DNA from: Betaproteobacteria bacterium
GTDB taxonomy: Bacteria > Pseudomonadota > Gammaproteobacteria > Burkholderiales > Rhodocyclaceae
Assembly (NCBI GenBank): GCA_016234745.1
Contig: JACRAR010000043.1
Location: 1 to 64,000, forward strand
DNA length: 64,000 nt
Direction: 5' to 3'
Positions 18,701 through 27,506 of the stretch are shown here, one piece after another. The notes beneath the pieces were generated by a model, which saw only the letters and a program-made list of their open reading frames with translations, did no database searches and was not told the origin of the DNA. The position numbers and the translations under genes are program-made. Numbering within the stretch: position 1 is the first letter of the stretch; each line of letters begins with the position of its first letter.

Positions 18701-18790
18701 GGTGCGCGCGAGTTACTCCAGGAAGTCCTCACCGAAGGCAACGCGGCTCAGAAAGAAACCGCACGCAGCAAGCTGGCGCAACTTGGTTGA
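15779..18790 (+). CDS. fimV: FimV/HubP-type polar scaffold protein
   Basis: A 1003-residue cell-pole organiser linked to type IV pilus function and twitching in relatives. A signal peptide ends at about GAGAAG. Then come the FimV N-terminal domain (GRITVLSALGQPLRAEVEI), a LysM domain near RLVKQGDTLGKIA, a coiled coil, Pro/Ala-rich linkers and a single membrane span (VVYGGSAVILLLLGYLGY) followed by KKK. The acidic cytoplasmic tail repeats variants of LDFDFDL. The C-terminal FimV domain contains LAQAYEEMGDKEGARELLQEV. I start at GTG 15779: AGGGAGG precedes it, and the ATG at 15731 lies inside the predicted promoter. Confidence 0.9.
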   Translation: MRNTTLTMLRMWLATALAALLLALPLGAGAAGLGRITVLSALGQPLRAEVEISATREELASFSARIASAAAFQQAGIEYSASLAGIRFNVGQRPNGQPVLNLTSDRAFNEPFLDLLVEATWSSGRLLREYTFLLDPPEAQQKTPGTAAAPVTLPEIKKDIVREAPASAPMPATTLAPAAPVAASVQAAPTQAPAPTAAAAAPETRPVAPVEDKAQKKSLPDLQVIRGADGVQRIVKVEPPTPEKVPKESVPPTRLVKQGDTLGKIAAETKPDGVNLDQMLVALFRGNQEAFVGNVNRLKAGKILNIPDRETVSGISADDAKRTIQAHSADFNAYSKKLAASVAGTAPQKEEAPQRAVSGKIAPKVEEKVPVAAGKDKLEVSKSEAAANKAGASRLAAIEETLVSREKALKDANSRIAELEKNLADLKKLIELKNQSMADLQKQAQAAKPQAAPVPVKEPAAAPQKPVVKEAEKPAPAVAPAAPPQAPAKPAEPASVKPAEPAATEKPAAETVMPASKPPAAEKNPAPPPPPPAAEPSFIDDSPEVVYGGSAVILLLLGYLGYSTWRKKKSAQASGDMDEPLAAIVDSGTDKSDQGEDLLSTTDFSSQPSGAAPNANVDPVAEAEVYLAYGRDVQAEEILVDALKTDPTRLAIHLKLLGIYATRKSVNQFDAIAKSVHGLTNGEGQDWEKTREMGLEVNPENPLYGGQQASSAEFDPDATMVIEPQVAVEDFAIAEEAPPQDMQMELPAEEAIPEPAADQAPEEAVSDDVPVSLDFDFDLPLAAQVTPASGTTEAPQVQDETPGKLDIDLGDAAALAPGDESAPAETIETPAAQEASTSLDIDFDLDLDAPQAVAAEPVPSAPPPAAADAGLDFNFDLDSSVPEASPAPAEPVQADAESVGNNIDFDLELPAPAAAAPVASNVDLSSINLDLDAPLEPASAPAAAQATEADDSAFQDVATKLELAQAYEEMGDKEGARELLQEVLTEGNAAQKETARSKLAQLG

Positions 18791-18902
18791 TCCATCGCGG
18801 CGGGCGGTCGGATCGCCCGCCGGTTACCCCTGAGCTACCGCAGCGTTCGTCCATTCAGCCGAAATCACCGGACTGGATGCGGAGCATGCGGAAAGAAACA
18901 AC

Positions 18903-19685
18903 ATGAAGAGAATAGCGCTGGGCATCGAATATGACGGTGCTCCCTTCCAGGGTTGGCAGTCGCAGCCCCATGGCAATACCCTGCAAGATGCCCTGGAGTG
19001 CGCCCTGGCCAAGGTTGCCGGAACACCTTTACGCCTGACCTGCGCCGGGCGCACCGATGCCGGCGTGCATGCGCTGGCCCAGGTGGCGCATTTTGACAGT
19101 CCGGTCGAGCGTCCCGAGCAAGCCTGGATCCGTGGCGCCAATGCGCACCTGCCCGATTCGATCGCCGTCCGCTGGGCGCAACCAGTGGCCGCGGACTTCC
19201 ATGCCCGATTCTCCGCTCTCTCGCGCAGTTATCGCTACCTGCTCCACAGCCACGCGGTGCGCCCGGCGCTGAACCACGACCGGATCGGCTGGTGCCACCG
19301 TCCGCTGTCAGTCGATGCGATGCGGGAGGCGGCCCAATTTCTGCTCGGCGAACAGGACTTTTCCGCATTCCGTGCCTCCGAGTGCCAGGCCAAGTCGCCA
19401 CGCAAGACCCTCTACCAGGCCGACGTGGTGCGACAGGGCGAGTTGATCATTTTCGATTTTCGCGCCACCGCCTTTCTCCAGCACATGGTGCGAAATATCG
19501 TCGGCGCCCTGATCTATGTCGGCAAGGGAAAACACCCGCCCGCGTGGATCGCCGAATTGCTCGCGAGCCGCAAGCGCACCCTGGCCGCACCGACGATCTC
19601 CGCGGCCGGGCTATATTTCGCCGGCGTGGAATACCCGCCGCAGTACGGGCTGCCGAACACGCCGAACAATACCGCGCTAATCTGA
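18903..19685 (+). CDS. truA: tRNA pseudouridine(38-40) synthase
   Basis: A 260-residue enzyme that isomerises uridines 38-40 in the anticodon stem of many tRNAs. The catalytic aspartate is D52 in CAGRTDAGVHAL. GIEYDGAPFQGWQSQ near the start and FLQHMVRNIVGALIYVGKG near residue 200 are family hallmarks. Its stop overlaps the trpF start (TGATG), so the two are translationally coupled. This truA-trpF junction is common in betaproteobacteria. Confidence 0.97.
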   Translation: MKRIALGIEYDGAPFQGWQSQPHGNTLQDALECALAKVAGTPLRLTCAGRTDAGVHALAQVAHFDSPVERPEQAWIRGANAHLPDSIAVRWAQPVAADFHARFSALSRSYRYLLHSHAVRPALNHDRIGWCHRPLSVDAMREAAQFLLGEQDFSAFRASECQAKSPRKTLYQADVVRQGELIIFDFRATAFLQHMVRNIVGALIYVGKGKHPPAWIAELLASRKRTLAAPTISAAGLYFAGVEYPPQYGLPNTPNNTALI

Positions 19686-20335
19686 TGTCATTGACCAACG
19701 CAAATATCGCTGGGCGCCGCACGCGCATCAAAATCTGCGGCATCACACGCCTCGAGGATTTGCGCGCTGCCGTCGATCTGGGTGTCGATGCGCTCGGTTT
19801 CGTGTTTTACCCGCCCAGCCCGCGTTTTCTCGATGACGACAGGGCCGCCGCATTGGTTCAAGCCGTCCCGCCCTCCGTCACGACTATCGGCCTGTTCGTC
19901 AATGCCGCACCGGCATTGGTGGAGCGGGTACTCACTGCCGTGCCGCTGCAGATGCTGCAGTTCCACGGCGAAGAAGATGCCGCGTATTGCCGGCAATTCA
20001 AGCGGCCCTATCTCAAGGCGGCGCGCGTTCGGCCGGGCATCGATTTGTTAGAATACGCGGCGTTGTTTCCGGATGCGCGCGGCCTGCTTCTTGATGCTTA
20101 TGTCGATGAGTATGGCGGTGTGGGCCGGACTTTCGATTGGGAATTGATCCCGCCGGGCTTGCCGCTGCCGCTGGTGTTATCCGGCGGCCTCGATGCCGGC
20201 AATGTCGTTGCCGCCATCCGCAGCGTAAGGCCATGGGCAGTCGATGTCAGCAGCGGCGTAGAGAGCAACAAAGGCATCAAGAACGCGGCGAAGATGGCCG
20301 CATTCATCAGCGGAGTGCGGAATGCAGATGCATGA
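19685..20335 (+). CDS. trpF: Phosphoribosylanthranilate isomerase
   Basis: A 216-residue TIM-barrel enzyme for the third step of tryptophan synthesis. It starts at the ATG sharing one base with the truA stop, although the frame is open further upstream inside truA. Motifs are [13 protein letters not shown] with the catalytic cysteine, [36 protein letters not shown] with the catalytic aspartate, and [15 protein letters not shown] for phosphate binding. It overlaps trpB by 14 bp. Confidence 0.96.
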   Translation: MSLTNANIAGRRTRIKICGITRLEDLRAAVDLGVDALGFVFYPPSPRFLDDDRAAALVQAVPPSVTTIGLFVNAAPALVERVLTAVPLQMLQFHGEEDAAYCRQFKRPYLKAARVRPGIDLLEYAALFPDARGLLLDAYVDEYGGVGRTFDWELIPPGLPLPLVLSGGLDAGNVVAAIRSVRPWAVDVSSGVESNKGIKNAAKMAAFISGVRNADA

Positions 20336-21536
20336 GCTTTCATACAACCAGCCTGACGCGCGCGGTCATTTCGGTCGCTACGGCGGCAGCTTTGTCGCCG
20401 AAACCTTGAAACCGGCACTCGACGAACTGATCGCCGCCTATGCCGAAGCGCGCAGCGATCCGGGGTTCCGCGCCGAGTTCGAATACGATCTCAAGCACTA
20501 CGTCGGCCGGCCATCGCCGATCTACCACGCCAAGCGCTGGTCGGAACAACTGGGCGGGGCGCAGCTCTACCTCAAGCGCGAGGATCTCAATCACACCGGC
20601 GCCCACAAGGTCAATAACTGCATCGGCCAGGCCCTGCTGGCACGCCGCATGGGCAAGCCGCGCGTCATCGCCGAGACCGGCGCCGGACAACATGGCGTTG
20701 CCACGGCCACGGTGGCGGCGCGCTACGGCATGTCATGCGTGGTGTACATGGGCAGCGAGGACATTCAACGCCAGGCCGCCAACGTCTATCGCATGAAACT
20801 GCTCGGCGCGACCGTCGTGCCCGTCACCAGCGGATCGAAGACCCTCAAGGACGCGCTCAACGAGGCGATGCGCGACTGGGTCGGCAATGTCTCCGATACC
20901 TTTTACATCATCGGCACCGTCGCCGGTCCGCACCCCTACCCGATGATGGTGCGTGATTTTCAGGCCGTGATCGGCACCGAATGTCTGACGCAAATGCCCG
21001 AACTCGCCGGCCGCCAGCCCGATGCGGTGATCGCTTGCGTCGGCGGCGGCTCCAATGCCATGGGAATTTTCTATCCCTATCTGCAGCAAACCGGCGTGCG
21101 CCTGATCGGCGTCGAAGCCGCCGGCCTGGGGCTGGACAGCGGCAAGCACGCCGCGCCGCTGACCGCCAACAGCCCGGTCGGCGTGCTGCACGGCAACCGC
21201 ACTTACCTGATGCAGGATGAAAACGGCCAGATCACCGAAACCCATTCGATCTCGGCCGGGCTCGATTACCCAGGCGTCGGCCCGGAGCATGCCTGGCTCA
21301 AGGATAGCGGCCGCGCCGAATACGTGGCGGTAACCGATGCCGAGGCGCTGCAGGCGTTTCACGATCTCTGCCGCCATGAAGGCATCATTCCGGCCCTGGA
21401 ATCCAGCCACGCCCTGGCCTACGCGGCGAAAATCGCTCCCACGCTGTCCAGGGACAAGCTGCTGCTCATCAATCTTTCCGGACGCGGCGACAAGGACATG
21501 CACACTGTCGCCGAAAAATCGGGGATCCAGTTCTGA
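20322..21536 (+). CDS. trpB: Tryptophan synthase beta subunit
   Basis: A 404-residue PLP enzyme condensing indole with serine. The cofactor lysine is K96 in [25 protein letters not shown] is the phosphate-binding loop, and [10 protein letters not shown] is near the end. It forms the alpha2-beta2 complex with TrpA, whose gene starts 4 bp after the stop. It is a canonical TrpB1 form, matching its place beside trpA. Confidence 0.97.
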   Translation: MQMHELSYNQPDARGHFGRYGGSFVAETLKPALDELIAAYAEARSDPGFRAEFEYDLKHYVGRPSPIYHAKRWSEQLGGAQLYLKREDLNHTGAHKVNNCIGQALLARRMGKPRVIAETGAGQHGVATATVAARYGMSCVVYMGSEDIQRQAANVYRMKLLGATVVPVTSGSKTLKDALNEAMRDWVGNVSDTFYIIGTVAGPHPYPMMVRDFQAVIGTECLTQMPELAGRQPDAVIACVGGGSNAMGIFYPYLQQTGVRLIGVEAAGLGLDSGKHAAPLTANSPVGVLHGNRTYLMQDENGQITETHSISAGLDYPGVGPEHAWLKDSGRAEYVAVTDAEALQAFHDLCRHEGIIPALESSHALAYAAKIAPTLSRDKLLLINLSGRGDKDMHTVAEKSGIQF

Positions 21537-21539
21537 ATC

Positions 21540-22352
21540 ATGTCGCGCATCGCAGCAACATTTGAAATACTTCGGAAACAAGGGCGCAAGGCGCTGATCC
21601 CTTTCATCACCGCCGGCGATCCCGATCCCGACATGACTCTGCCGCTGCTGCGCGCCCTGGTCGATAGCGGTGCCGACATCATCGAACTGGGCGTGCCATT
21701 CTCCGATCCCATGGCCGATGGCCCGACCATCCAGCGCGCCTCGGAACGTGCCTTGAGGCACGGCATGAGCCTGCGCCGCGTGCTCGATATCGTCCGCACC
21801 TTTCGCCGCGAGAATCAGGCCACTCCGCTGGTGCTCATGGGCTATGCCAATCCCATCGAAGCCTACGGAAGTACTGAATTTGTCGCGGATGCTCAAGCGG
21901 CGGGCGTGGACGGCGTGCTGGTGGTGGATTACCCGCCCGAAGAGTGCGTCGAATTCGCTACCGATCTCCGCAGGCACCAGGTCGATCCGATTTTTCTGCT
22001 GGCACCCACTTCCACCGAACAACGCTGTGCCGATGTGGCGGCACTCGCCAGCGGCTACATCTATTATGTTTCCCTCAAGGGCGTCACCGGATCGGGCAAC
22101 CTTGATTTCGCCGAAGTCGGCCGTCGCATCCCGGGCATTCGCGAAAAGGTGGGTCTGCCGGTCGGGGTCGGGTTCGGCATCCGCGATGCGCAGAGCGCCA
22201 GGCGCATCGCTGCGGTGGCCGACGCCGTGATCATCGGCAGCCGCATCATCGAGGAAATCGAGAATTCGCCGCGCGCGGAAGCCACTGCCCGAGTAGGCGC
22301 TTTTCTGCGGGAGATCCGCGCAGCGCTCGACAGCAAGGAGGTCAAGTCATGA
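21540..22352 (+). CDS. trpA: Tryptophan synthase alpha subunit
   Basis: A 270-residue TIM barrel that releases indole from indole-3-glycerol phosphate and channels it to TrpB. E49 in [16 protein letters not shown] is the catalytic glutamate, and the aspartate of that motif is its partner. [10 protein letters not shown] and GVGFGIRDA match phosphate-binding parts. It overlaps accD by 4 bp (ATGA). Confidence 0.97.
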   Translation: MSRIAATFEILRKQGRKALIPFITAGDPDPDMTLPLLRALVDSGADIIELGVPFSDPMADGPTIQRASERALRHGMSLRRVLDIVRTFRRENQATPLVLMGYANPIEAYGSTEFVADAQAAGVDGVLVVDYPPEECVEFATDLRRHQVDPIFLLAPTSTEQRCADVAALASGYIYYVSLKGVTGSGNLDFAEVGRRIPGIREKVGLPVGVGFGIRDAQSARRIAAVADAVIIGSRIIEEIENSPRAEATARVGAFLREIRAALDSKEVKS

Positions 22353-23212
22353 GTTGGTTGCAGAAACTGCTCCCGCCCAAAATCAAGCGCGCCGAGGGCA
22401 CGCGCAAGTCCATCCCCGAAGGACTCTGGTCCAAGTGCCCCGCCTGCGAGGCCGTGTTGTATACCAGCGACCTGGAAAGCAACCAGAGTGTTTGCCCCAA
22501 ATGCGGCCACCATCATCAGTTGCGCGCCAGGACGCGTCTCGACCTGCTGCTCGATCCGGAAGGCCGTTTCGAGATCGGCGCCGAAGTACTGCCGCTCGAT
22601 CCGCTCAAGTTCAAGGACAGCCGCCGCTATACCGATCGCATCGCTGCGGCCCAGGCGGAAACCGGCGAGACCGATGCGATGGTGGTGATGCAGGGTGCGA
22701 TCAAGACCGTGCCGGTGGTGGTTGCCTGCTTCGAATATGCCTTCATCGGCGGATCGATGGGTGCCGTGGTGGGCGAACGCTTTGTACGCGGCGTGATGGC
22801 CGCAATCGAACAGCAGCTGCCCTTCATTTGCATCACGGCCACCGGCGGTGCACGCATGCAGGAAGGTCTCTTCTCCCTGATGCAGATGGCCAAGACCACA
22901 GCCGCCATATCCCGCCTGGCGCAGCAGCGCCTGCCCTTCATCAGCCTGCTCACCAATCCGACTACGGGAGGTGTTTCGGCGAGCTTTGCCTTTGTCGCCG
23001 ATGTCGTCCTCGCCGAGCCGGGCGCCTTGATCGGTTTTGCCGGGCCGCGCGTAATCGAACAAACGGTACGGGAGAAACTGCCCGACGGTTTCCAGCGCTC
23101 CGAGTTCTTGCTGGGCAAGGGCGCCCTCGACATGATCGTCGACCGCCGCGAGCAGCGCGACAGGATCGCCGCATTGCTGACCCTGCTGCAGCGCATCCCG
23201 GCGGTGCAGTAG
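22349..23212 (+). CDS. accD: Acetyl-CoA carboxylase carboxyltransferase subunit beta
   Basis: A 287-residue subunit of the carboxyltransferase that makes malonyl-CoA for fatty acid synthesis, acting with AccA. An N-terminal zinc ribbon has C30, C33, C49 and C52. The crotonase-like core includes [25 protein letters not shown] and [20 protein letters not shown] lies before the ATG inside trpA. The trpA-accD-folC order is conserved in betaproteobacteria. Confidence 0.97.
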   Translation: MSWLQKLLPPKIKRAEGTRKSIPEGLWSKCPACEAVLYTSDLESNQSVCPKCGHHHQLRARTRLDLLLDPEGRFEIGAEVLPLDPLKFKDSRRYTDRIAAAQAETGETDAMVVMQGAIKTVPVVVACFEYAFIGGSMGAVVGERFVRGVMAAIEQQLPFICITATGGARMQEGLFSLMQMAKTTAAISRLAQQRLPFISLLTNPTTGGVSASFAFVADVVLAEPGALIGFAGPRVIEQTVREKLPDGFQRSEFLLGKGALDMIVDRREQRDRIAALLTLLQRIPAVQ

Positions 23213-23220
23213 AGCCTCCA

Positions 23221-24507
23221 TTGCGAGAAACGCTGGCCGACTGGCTGAACCATCTCGAATCCCAACATCCGCGGGGTGTAGCCGGCATCGAGTTGGGATT
23301 GGAGCGGGTGCAATCTGTCAGCCAGGCACTCGGCCATCACCAGAATGTCCCGGTAATCACCGTCGCCGGCACCAATGGCAAGGGCTCCACCTGCGCCATG
23401 CTGGAGAGCATACTGACTTGCGCGGGATACCGTGTCGGATTGTACACTTCGCCGCACCTGCTCGATTACACCGAACGAGTCCGCATCGGCGGCGCAACGA
23501 TCACCGCTGAATCGCTCTGCACAAGCTTTGTGCGGGTTGAAGAATGTCGCGCAGGCATAGCGCTGACCTATTTCGAGTTCGGCACCCTGGCCGCATGGGA
23601 GTGTTTTGCGAACGCCGGGGTCGATGTCATCATTCTTGAAGTCGGCCTCGGTGGCCGGCTCGATGCCGTCAATATCTACGACACCGATTGCGCGATTGTC
23701 ACCGCCGTCGATATCGATCACACCGAGTATCTCGGTGAGACACGGGAGAAAATCGGCTTCGAGAAAGCCGGGATTTTCCGTAGCGGCAAGCCGGCCATCT
23801 GCGCCGATTCCGACCCACCGCAGAGCCTTGTCGAGCACGCACGCAGGCTTGGAGCGCAACTGAACCGGATCGACAGCGACTTCGGCTACCTGCGCGAAGC
23901 AGGACAGTGGTCGTTCTGGTCGCACCAAGGCGACAAGCCGGTGCAATTCAACGACCTGCCCTTGCCGAATATTCACGGAGTGAGCCAGTTGCAAAACGCC
24001 AGCGGCGCCCTGGCAGCCTTGCAGGCGCTCGATGCGCGCCTGCCGGTACGGCTGGCGGACATCCGGCGAGGCCTGCGCGAGGTGAAACTCGCGGGCCGCT
24101 TCCAGATCCTGCCGGGACAACCCGCCATCGTGCTGGATGTCGCCCACAATCCGCAGGCGGCAAGCATGCTGGCAGAAAACCTCGCGGCTCAACAGGAGGC
24201 GCAAGCATTTTCCGGTGTAACCTGGGCCGTGTTCGGCATGCTGCGAGACAAGGACATCAACGGCGTGGTGAAGGCGCTGACGGACCAGATCACTCACTGG
24301 CTGCCGTGTTCGCTGGACGGAGTGCGCGCGGCAAGCGCCGACGAACTTTCGCGCATACTTCAGGGCCAAGCAATAGCGTCGCGGCGCAGCTTTAACGCAC
24401 CGGCCGAAGCATTCCGGTATGCGCGAGAGAACGCGGGGGGAGATGATAGAATTCTGGTGTTCGGATCCTTCCAAACTGTCGCGGATGTTCTGCACGAACT
24501 AGCGTAG
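23221..24507 (+). CDS. folC: Bifunctional folylpolyglutamate/dihydrofolate synthase
   Basis: A 428-residue Mur-ligase-family enzyme that adds glutamate to folates and makes dihydrofolate. The P-loop ITVAGTNGKGSTCAML, LYTSPHLLDYTERV, FEFGTLAAWECF and LDVAHNPQA mark the family. I start at TTG 23221, 8 bp after the accD stop, because LRETLADWLNHLESQHP matches the family N-terminus. The same frame is open far upstream only as an alternate frame through accD. The start codon and weak ribosome site suggest coupling to accD. Confidence 0.94.
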   Translation: MRETLADWLNHLESQHPRGVAGIELGLERVQSVSQALGHHQNVPVITVAGTNGKGSTCAMLESILTCAGYRVGLYTSPHLLDYTERVRIGGATITAESLCTSFVRVEECRAGIALTYFEFGTLAAWECFANAGVDVIILEVGLGGRLDAVNIYDTDCAIVTAVDIDHTEYLGETREKIGFEKAGIFRSGKPAICADSDPPQSLVEHARRLGAQLNRIDSDFGYLREAGQWSFWSHQGDKPVQFNDLPLPNIHGVSQLQNASGALAALQALDARLPVRLADIRRGLREVKLAGRFQILPGQPAIVLDVAHNPQAASMLAENLAAQQEAQAFSGVTWAVFGMLRDKDINGVVKALTDQITHWLPCSLDGVRAASADELSRILQGQAIASRRSFNAPAEAFRYARENAGGDDRILVFGSFQTVADVLHELA

Positions 24508-24513
24508 AAGCTT

Positions 24514-25296
24514 ATGGCTGAAAATGACCTGGGATTCAATCCGGCGGCAGAGCCTGCCACTGAGGCTATACCCGACGAGCAGCTCAATCTCAAGAAGCGC
24601 GCACGGCGGCGCCTGGTCGGCGCCATAGCGCTTGCGTTGCTGGCAGTGATTGTGCTGCCCATGGTGATGGACCAGGAGCCGAAGCCGCTCACCCAGGACA
24701 TCCAGATTCGCATCCCGAGCCAGGAATCCACTTCGGTTTCAGCGCTTTCCCGCGTCACCCCGAGCAAGCCGGCAGCGGCTCCCGCTGCAGCGCCTGCGCC
24801 TGCACCCGCCTCCTCAACACCTGCAGCAACTGCCGAAGCGCCGCCGGGAAACAAGCCGGCCACAAAAACCGAAACAAGGCCTGAAACGAAAACCGAAGCG
24901 CCCAAAGCCGGCGTGCCCAGCGTGTCAATTGCCCCCGCAAAACCCGGCGAGGCCAAAATCGCCGAAAAACCCGTGGAAAAGCCCGCCGACAAGCCGGCGG
25001 CAAAGGCTCCAGCGCAGGAACTCGAGGCGGCGCGTGCCACAGAGCTGCTCAATGCCGAACAGTGGGTCGTGCAACTTGGCGCCTATCAGGATATGGCCAA
25101 CGTCAAAGTGCTGCAGGGAAAGATCAAGGGACTCGGGCTTCCTTCATTCACCGAAAAAGTGGATACACCCCAGGGCGCCCGGGTGCGCGTGCGGAGCGGC
25201 CCATTTGACAGCCGCGAGGCCGCCGAAAAAGCGCACGAGCGGCTCAAGAAAATCGGTGCGGGCGCGCCATCGGGCGGCGTCGTTGCCAAGAAGTAG
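24514..25296 (+). CDS. dedD: SPOR domain cell-division protein (DedD-like)
   Basis: A 260-residue inner-membrane protein. A basic patch (KKRARRRL) precedes one membrane span (VGAIALALLAVIVLPMVM, residues about 35-53). A long Pro/Ala/Lys linker follows. The SPOR domain (QWVVQLGAYQDMANVKVLQGKIKG and further) covers residues 184-255 and should bind denuded septal peptidoglycan. Its place between folC and cvpA matches dedD in many proteobacteria. Confidence 0.88.
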   Translation: MAENDLGFNPAAEPATEAIPDEQLNLKKRARRRLVGAIALALLAVIVLPMVMDQEPKPLTQDIQIRIPSQESTSVSALSRVTPSKPAAAPAAAPAPAPASSTPAATAEAPPGNKPATKTETRPETKTEAPKAGVPSVSIAPAKPGEAKIAEKPVEKPADKPAAKAPAQELEAARATELLNAEQWVVQLGAYQDMANVKVLQGKIKGLGLPSFTEKVDTPQGARVRVRSGPFDSREAAEKAHERLKKIGAGAPSGGVVAKK

Positions 25297-25305
25297 TCGC
25301 CACCA

Positions 25306-25806
25306 ATGATGGGCTTTGCCGCCTTCGACTGTGCAGTTGTGGCGGTACTTGCCCTGTCTGCCCTGCTCGGTCTGTGGCGCGGCATTGTCAGCGAAATACT
25401 CGCCTTGCTGGCCTGGGTGGCCGCCTTCTTTGCTGCAAAAATCTGGGGCAGCCAAGCTGCGGCATTCTTGTCTGCCTGGTTGCGCGACCCGGTGCTGCAA
25501 CAAGTATTGGGGTTCGTCGCGGTGTTCGCGCTGACCTTGCTACTGTTCGCCGTCGTGCGATTTTTCCTCTCGCGTCTGCTGCGCGCGGTCGGATTGGGGC
25601 TGGTGGATCGTTTTCTTGGCGTGCTGTTCGGCCTGTTGCGCGGTCTGCTGATTGCCCTGGCGGGCGTGATGCTGGGCGGCATGACCGAATTTCCCCGGCA
25701 GACTTGGTGGCGCGAGGCTATACTGGCGCCGCCGTTGGAAACTGCGGTGCTGGCATTCAAACCCTGGCTGCCGCCGCAAGTGGCGCAGAAGATTCGATAT
25801 CGATAG
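25306..25806 (+). CDS. cvpA: CvpA family membrane protein
   Basis: A 166-residue protein with four hydrophobic segments. It belongs to the CvpA family, named for colicin V production and found next to purF across proteobacteria. It starts AAFDCAVVAVLALSALLGLWRG, typical of the family, and has VDRFLGVLFGLLRGLLIALAGV in the third segment. Its exact role is still unclear. It lies 9 bp after dedD and 11 bp before purF. Confidence 0.9.
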   Translation: MMGFAAFDCAVVAVLALSALLGLWRGIVSEILALLAWVAAFFAAKIWGSQAAAFLSAWLRDPVLQQVLGFVAVFALTLLLFAVVRFFLSRLLRAVGLGLVDRFLGVLFGLLRGLLIALAGVMLGGMTEFPRQTWWREAILAPPLETAVLAFKPWLPPQVAQKIRYR

Positions 25807-25817
25807 GTGATCTAACG

Positions 25818-27338
25818 ATGTGTGGAATTATCGGGGTGGTCGCAACGACGCCCGTCAACCAACTGCTCTACGATGGACTGCAAGTGCTGCAGCACCGCGG
25901 TCAGGATGCGGCCGGCATTGCCACCGCACACTCCGGACGCTTCCACATGCACAAGGGTCCGGGGCTGGTGCGCGACGTGTTCCGCACCCGCAACATGATC
26001 AACCTGACCGGCAACTGGGGCATCGGCCATTGCCGCTACCCGACCGCGGGTTCCGCCGACAATGCCGCCGAATCGCAGCCGTTCTATGTCAACTCGCCCT
26101 TCGGCCTGATGCTGGCGCACAACGGCAATCTGACCAATGCCACGCAACTCAAGCAGGACATGTTCCTGCAGGATTTGCGCCACATGAACACCAACTCCGA
26201 CTCGGAGGTGCTGCTCAACGTCCTGGCACACGAGCTTCAGGCTGCCTCGACCAAGTACCAGGTCGATGCCGAAATCATTTTCCGCGCCGTGGCAGGCGTG
26301 CATCGGCGCGTACGCGGCGCCTATGCCGTGGTGGTGATGATCGCCGGCTACGGCCTGCTGGCTTTCCGCGACCCCTACGGCATCCGGCCGCTGATCATCG
26401 GCCGCCACCAGACCGAAGCCGGCATGGAATACATGGTCGCCTCCGAAAGTGTCGCGCTCGACACGCTCGGCTTCAAGGTCTTGCGCGATGTCGCGCCGGG
26501 CGAGGCGATCCTGATCGACACCAGGGGCAACTTCGTCAGCCGCCAATGCGCCGAGCGCACCACCCATGCGCCATGCATATTCGAGTTTGTCTATCTGGCG
26601 CGCCCCGATTCGCTGATCGACGGCATCTCGGTATACGCCACGCGGCTCAAGATGGGCGAATACCTCGCCGAAAAAATCAAGCACACCATGCCGCACCTGG
26701 AGATCGACACGGTCATCCCGATTCCGGATTCGAGCCGGCCGGCGGCCATGGAACTGGCCAAACGCCTCAACCTGCCCTACCGCGAAGGCTTCGTCAAGAA
26801 CCGCTACATCGGACGCACCTTCATCATGCCGGGACAGAAACAGCGCAGCAAATCGGTGCGCCAGAAGCTCAATGCAATCGGCATGGAGTTCAAGGGCAAG
26901 AACGTGCTGCTGGTCGACGATTCGATCGTGCGCGGAACCACCAGCCGCGAGATCGTCATGATGGCGCGCGAAGCCGGCGCACGCCATGTCTATTTCGCTT
27001 CGGCAGCGCCGCCGGTGCGCTTTCCCAATGTCTATGGCATCGACATGCCGACGCGCAGCGAGTTGATCGCCTGCGACCGCTCCGACGAGGAAATACGCTA
27101 TGAGATCGGCGCCGATGCCCTGATCTACCAGGATCTCGACGACCTCAAAGCGGCCGTGCATGCCCTCAATCACAGCATCAGCAGCTTCGAGACATCCTGT
27201 TTCGACGGACAGTACATCACGGGCGATATCACCGGCGAATACCTCTCGCGGGTCGAATCGACGCGCGGCGCGGCAGTAAAGCGCTACGACGATGAAAGCG
27301 AGGGCGCTCAGCTCGACCTCAACTTGATCACCGAATGA
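25818..27338 (+). CDS. purF: Amidophosphoribosyltransferase
   Basis: A 506-residue enzyme for the first committed step of purine synthesis (PRPP plus glutamine to phosphoribosylamine). The catalytic cysteine is Cys2 (MCGIIGVV), exposed after Met removal. The glutaminase domain has LQHRGQDAAGIAT and GHCRYPTAGS, and the phosphoribosyltransferase domain has VLLVDDSIVRGTTS. The start is fixed by the required N-terminal cysteine, although the frame is open upstream inside cvpA. Confidence 0.97.
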   Translation: MCGIIGVVATTPVNQLLYDGLQVLQHRGQDAAGIATAHSGRFHMHKGPGLVRDVFRTRNMINLTGNWGIGHCRYPTAGSADNAAESQPFYVNSPFGLMLAHNGNLTNATQLKQDMFLQDLRHMNTNSDSEVLLNVLAHELQAASTKYQVDAEIIFRAVAGVHRRVRGAYAVVVMIAGYGLLAFRDPYGIRPLIIGRHQTEAGMEYMVASESVALDTLGFKVLRDVAPGEAILIDTRGNFVSRQCAERTTHAPCIFEFVYLARPDSLIDGISVYATRLKMGEYLAEKIKHTMPHLEIDTVIPIPDSSRPAAMELAKRLNLPYREGFVKNRYIGRTFIMPGQKQRSKSVRQKLNAIGMEFKGKNVLLVDDSIVRGTTSREIVMMAREAGARHVYFASAAPPVRFPNVYGIDMPTRSELIACDRSDEEIRYEIGADALIYQDLDDLKAAVHALNHSISSFETSCFDGQYITGDITGEYLSRVESTRGAAVKRYDDESEGAQLDLNLITE

Positions 27339-27398
27339 TGCGGGTCGAAATGATGCGGGTCGTTGACGCCATCCCCCAGGCCGTGTAAGTTTCGTCCT

Positions 27399-27447
27399 GC
27401 GCCGAGTTGATTCAGCTTGCGGGCGCCTAACAAATACAGCTAAAGCG
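27399..27447 (+). ncRNA. SAM-II type riboswitch aptamer upstream of metZ
   Basis: GCGCC (27399-27403) pairs with GGCGC (27422-27426) as P1, around an 18-nt loop containing TTGATT and CTTGC. The 3' tail CTAACAAATACAGCTAAAG (27427-27445) follows. Helix length, loop length and the order TGATT...TTGC...AAAT..AGCTAAA match the SAM-II (metA/alpha-proteobacterial) aptamer. Loop TTCAGCT (27411-27417) can pair at 6 of 7 positions with tail AGCTAAA (27438-27444), as the class's pseudoknot requires. It sits before metZ, a methionine synthesis gene, and is followed by a terminator. The match is by eye, not by covariance model. Confidence 0.75.
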
Positions 27448-27451
27448 AACC

Positions 27452-27490
27452 AAGCCCGGTCCGCACAGAATTTGCTGGCCGGGTTTTTTT
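27452..27490 (+). terminator. Intrinsic terminator between riboswitch and metZ
   Basis: AAGCCCGG (27452-27459) pairs with CCGGGTTT (27479-27486, one G-U pair), and the T-run continues to 27490. It ends purF transcripts or, more likely, is the expression platform of the SAM-II element. Terminator bases GCCCG (27454-27458) are complementary to CGGGC at 27420-27424, which overlaps the 3' strand of P1, giving a possible antiterminator. Confidence 0.75.
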
Positions 27491-27506
27491 ATTGACGGTG
27501 ACCGAC

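Noticed and set aside
22354-23220. Upstream extension of the folC frame through accD
   Set aside because: The open frame is only an alternate frame of accD; FolC homology begins at 23221.
22627-24495. 622-codon minus-strand open frame under accD-folC
   Set aside because: Spans two well-supported plus-strand genes; no motifs.
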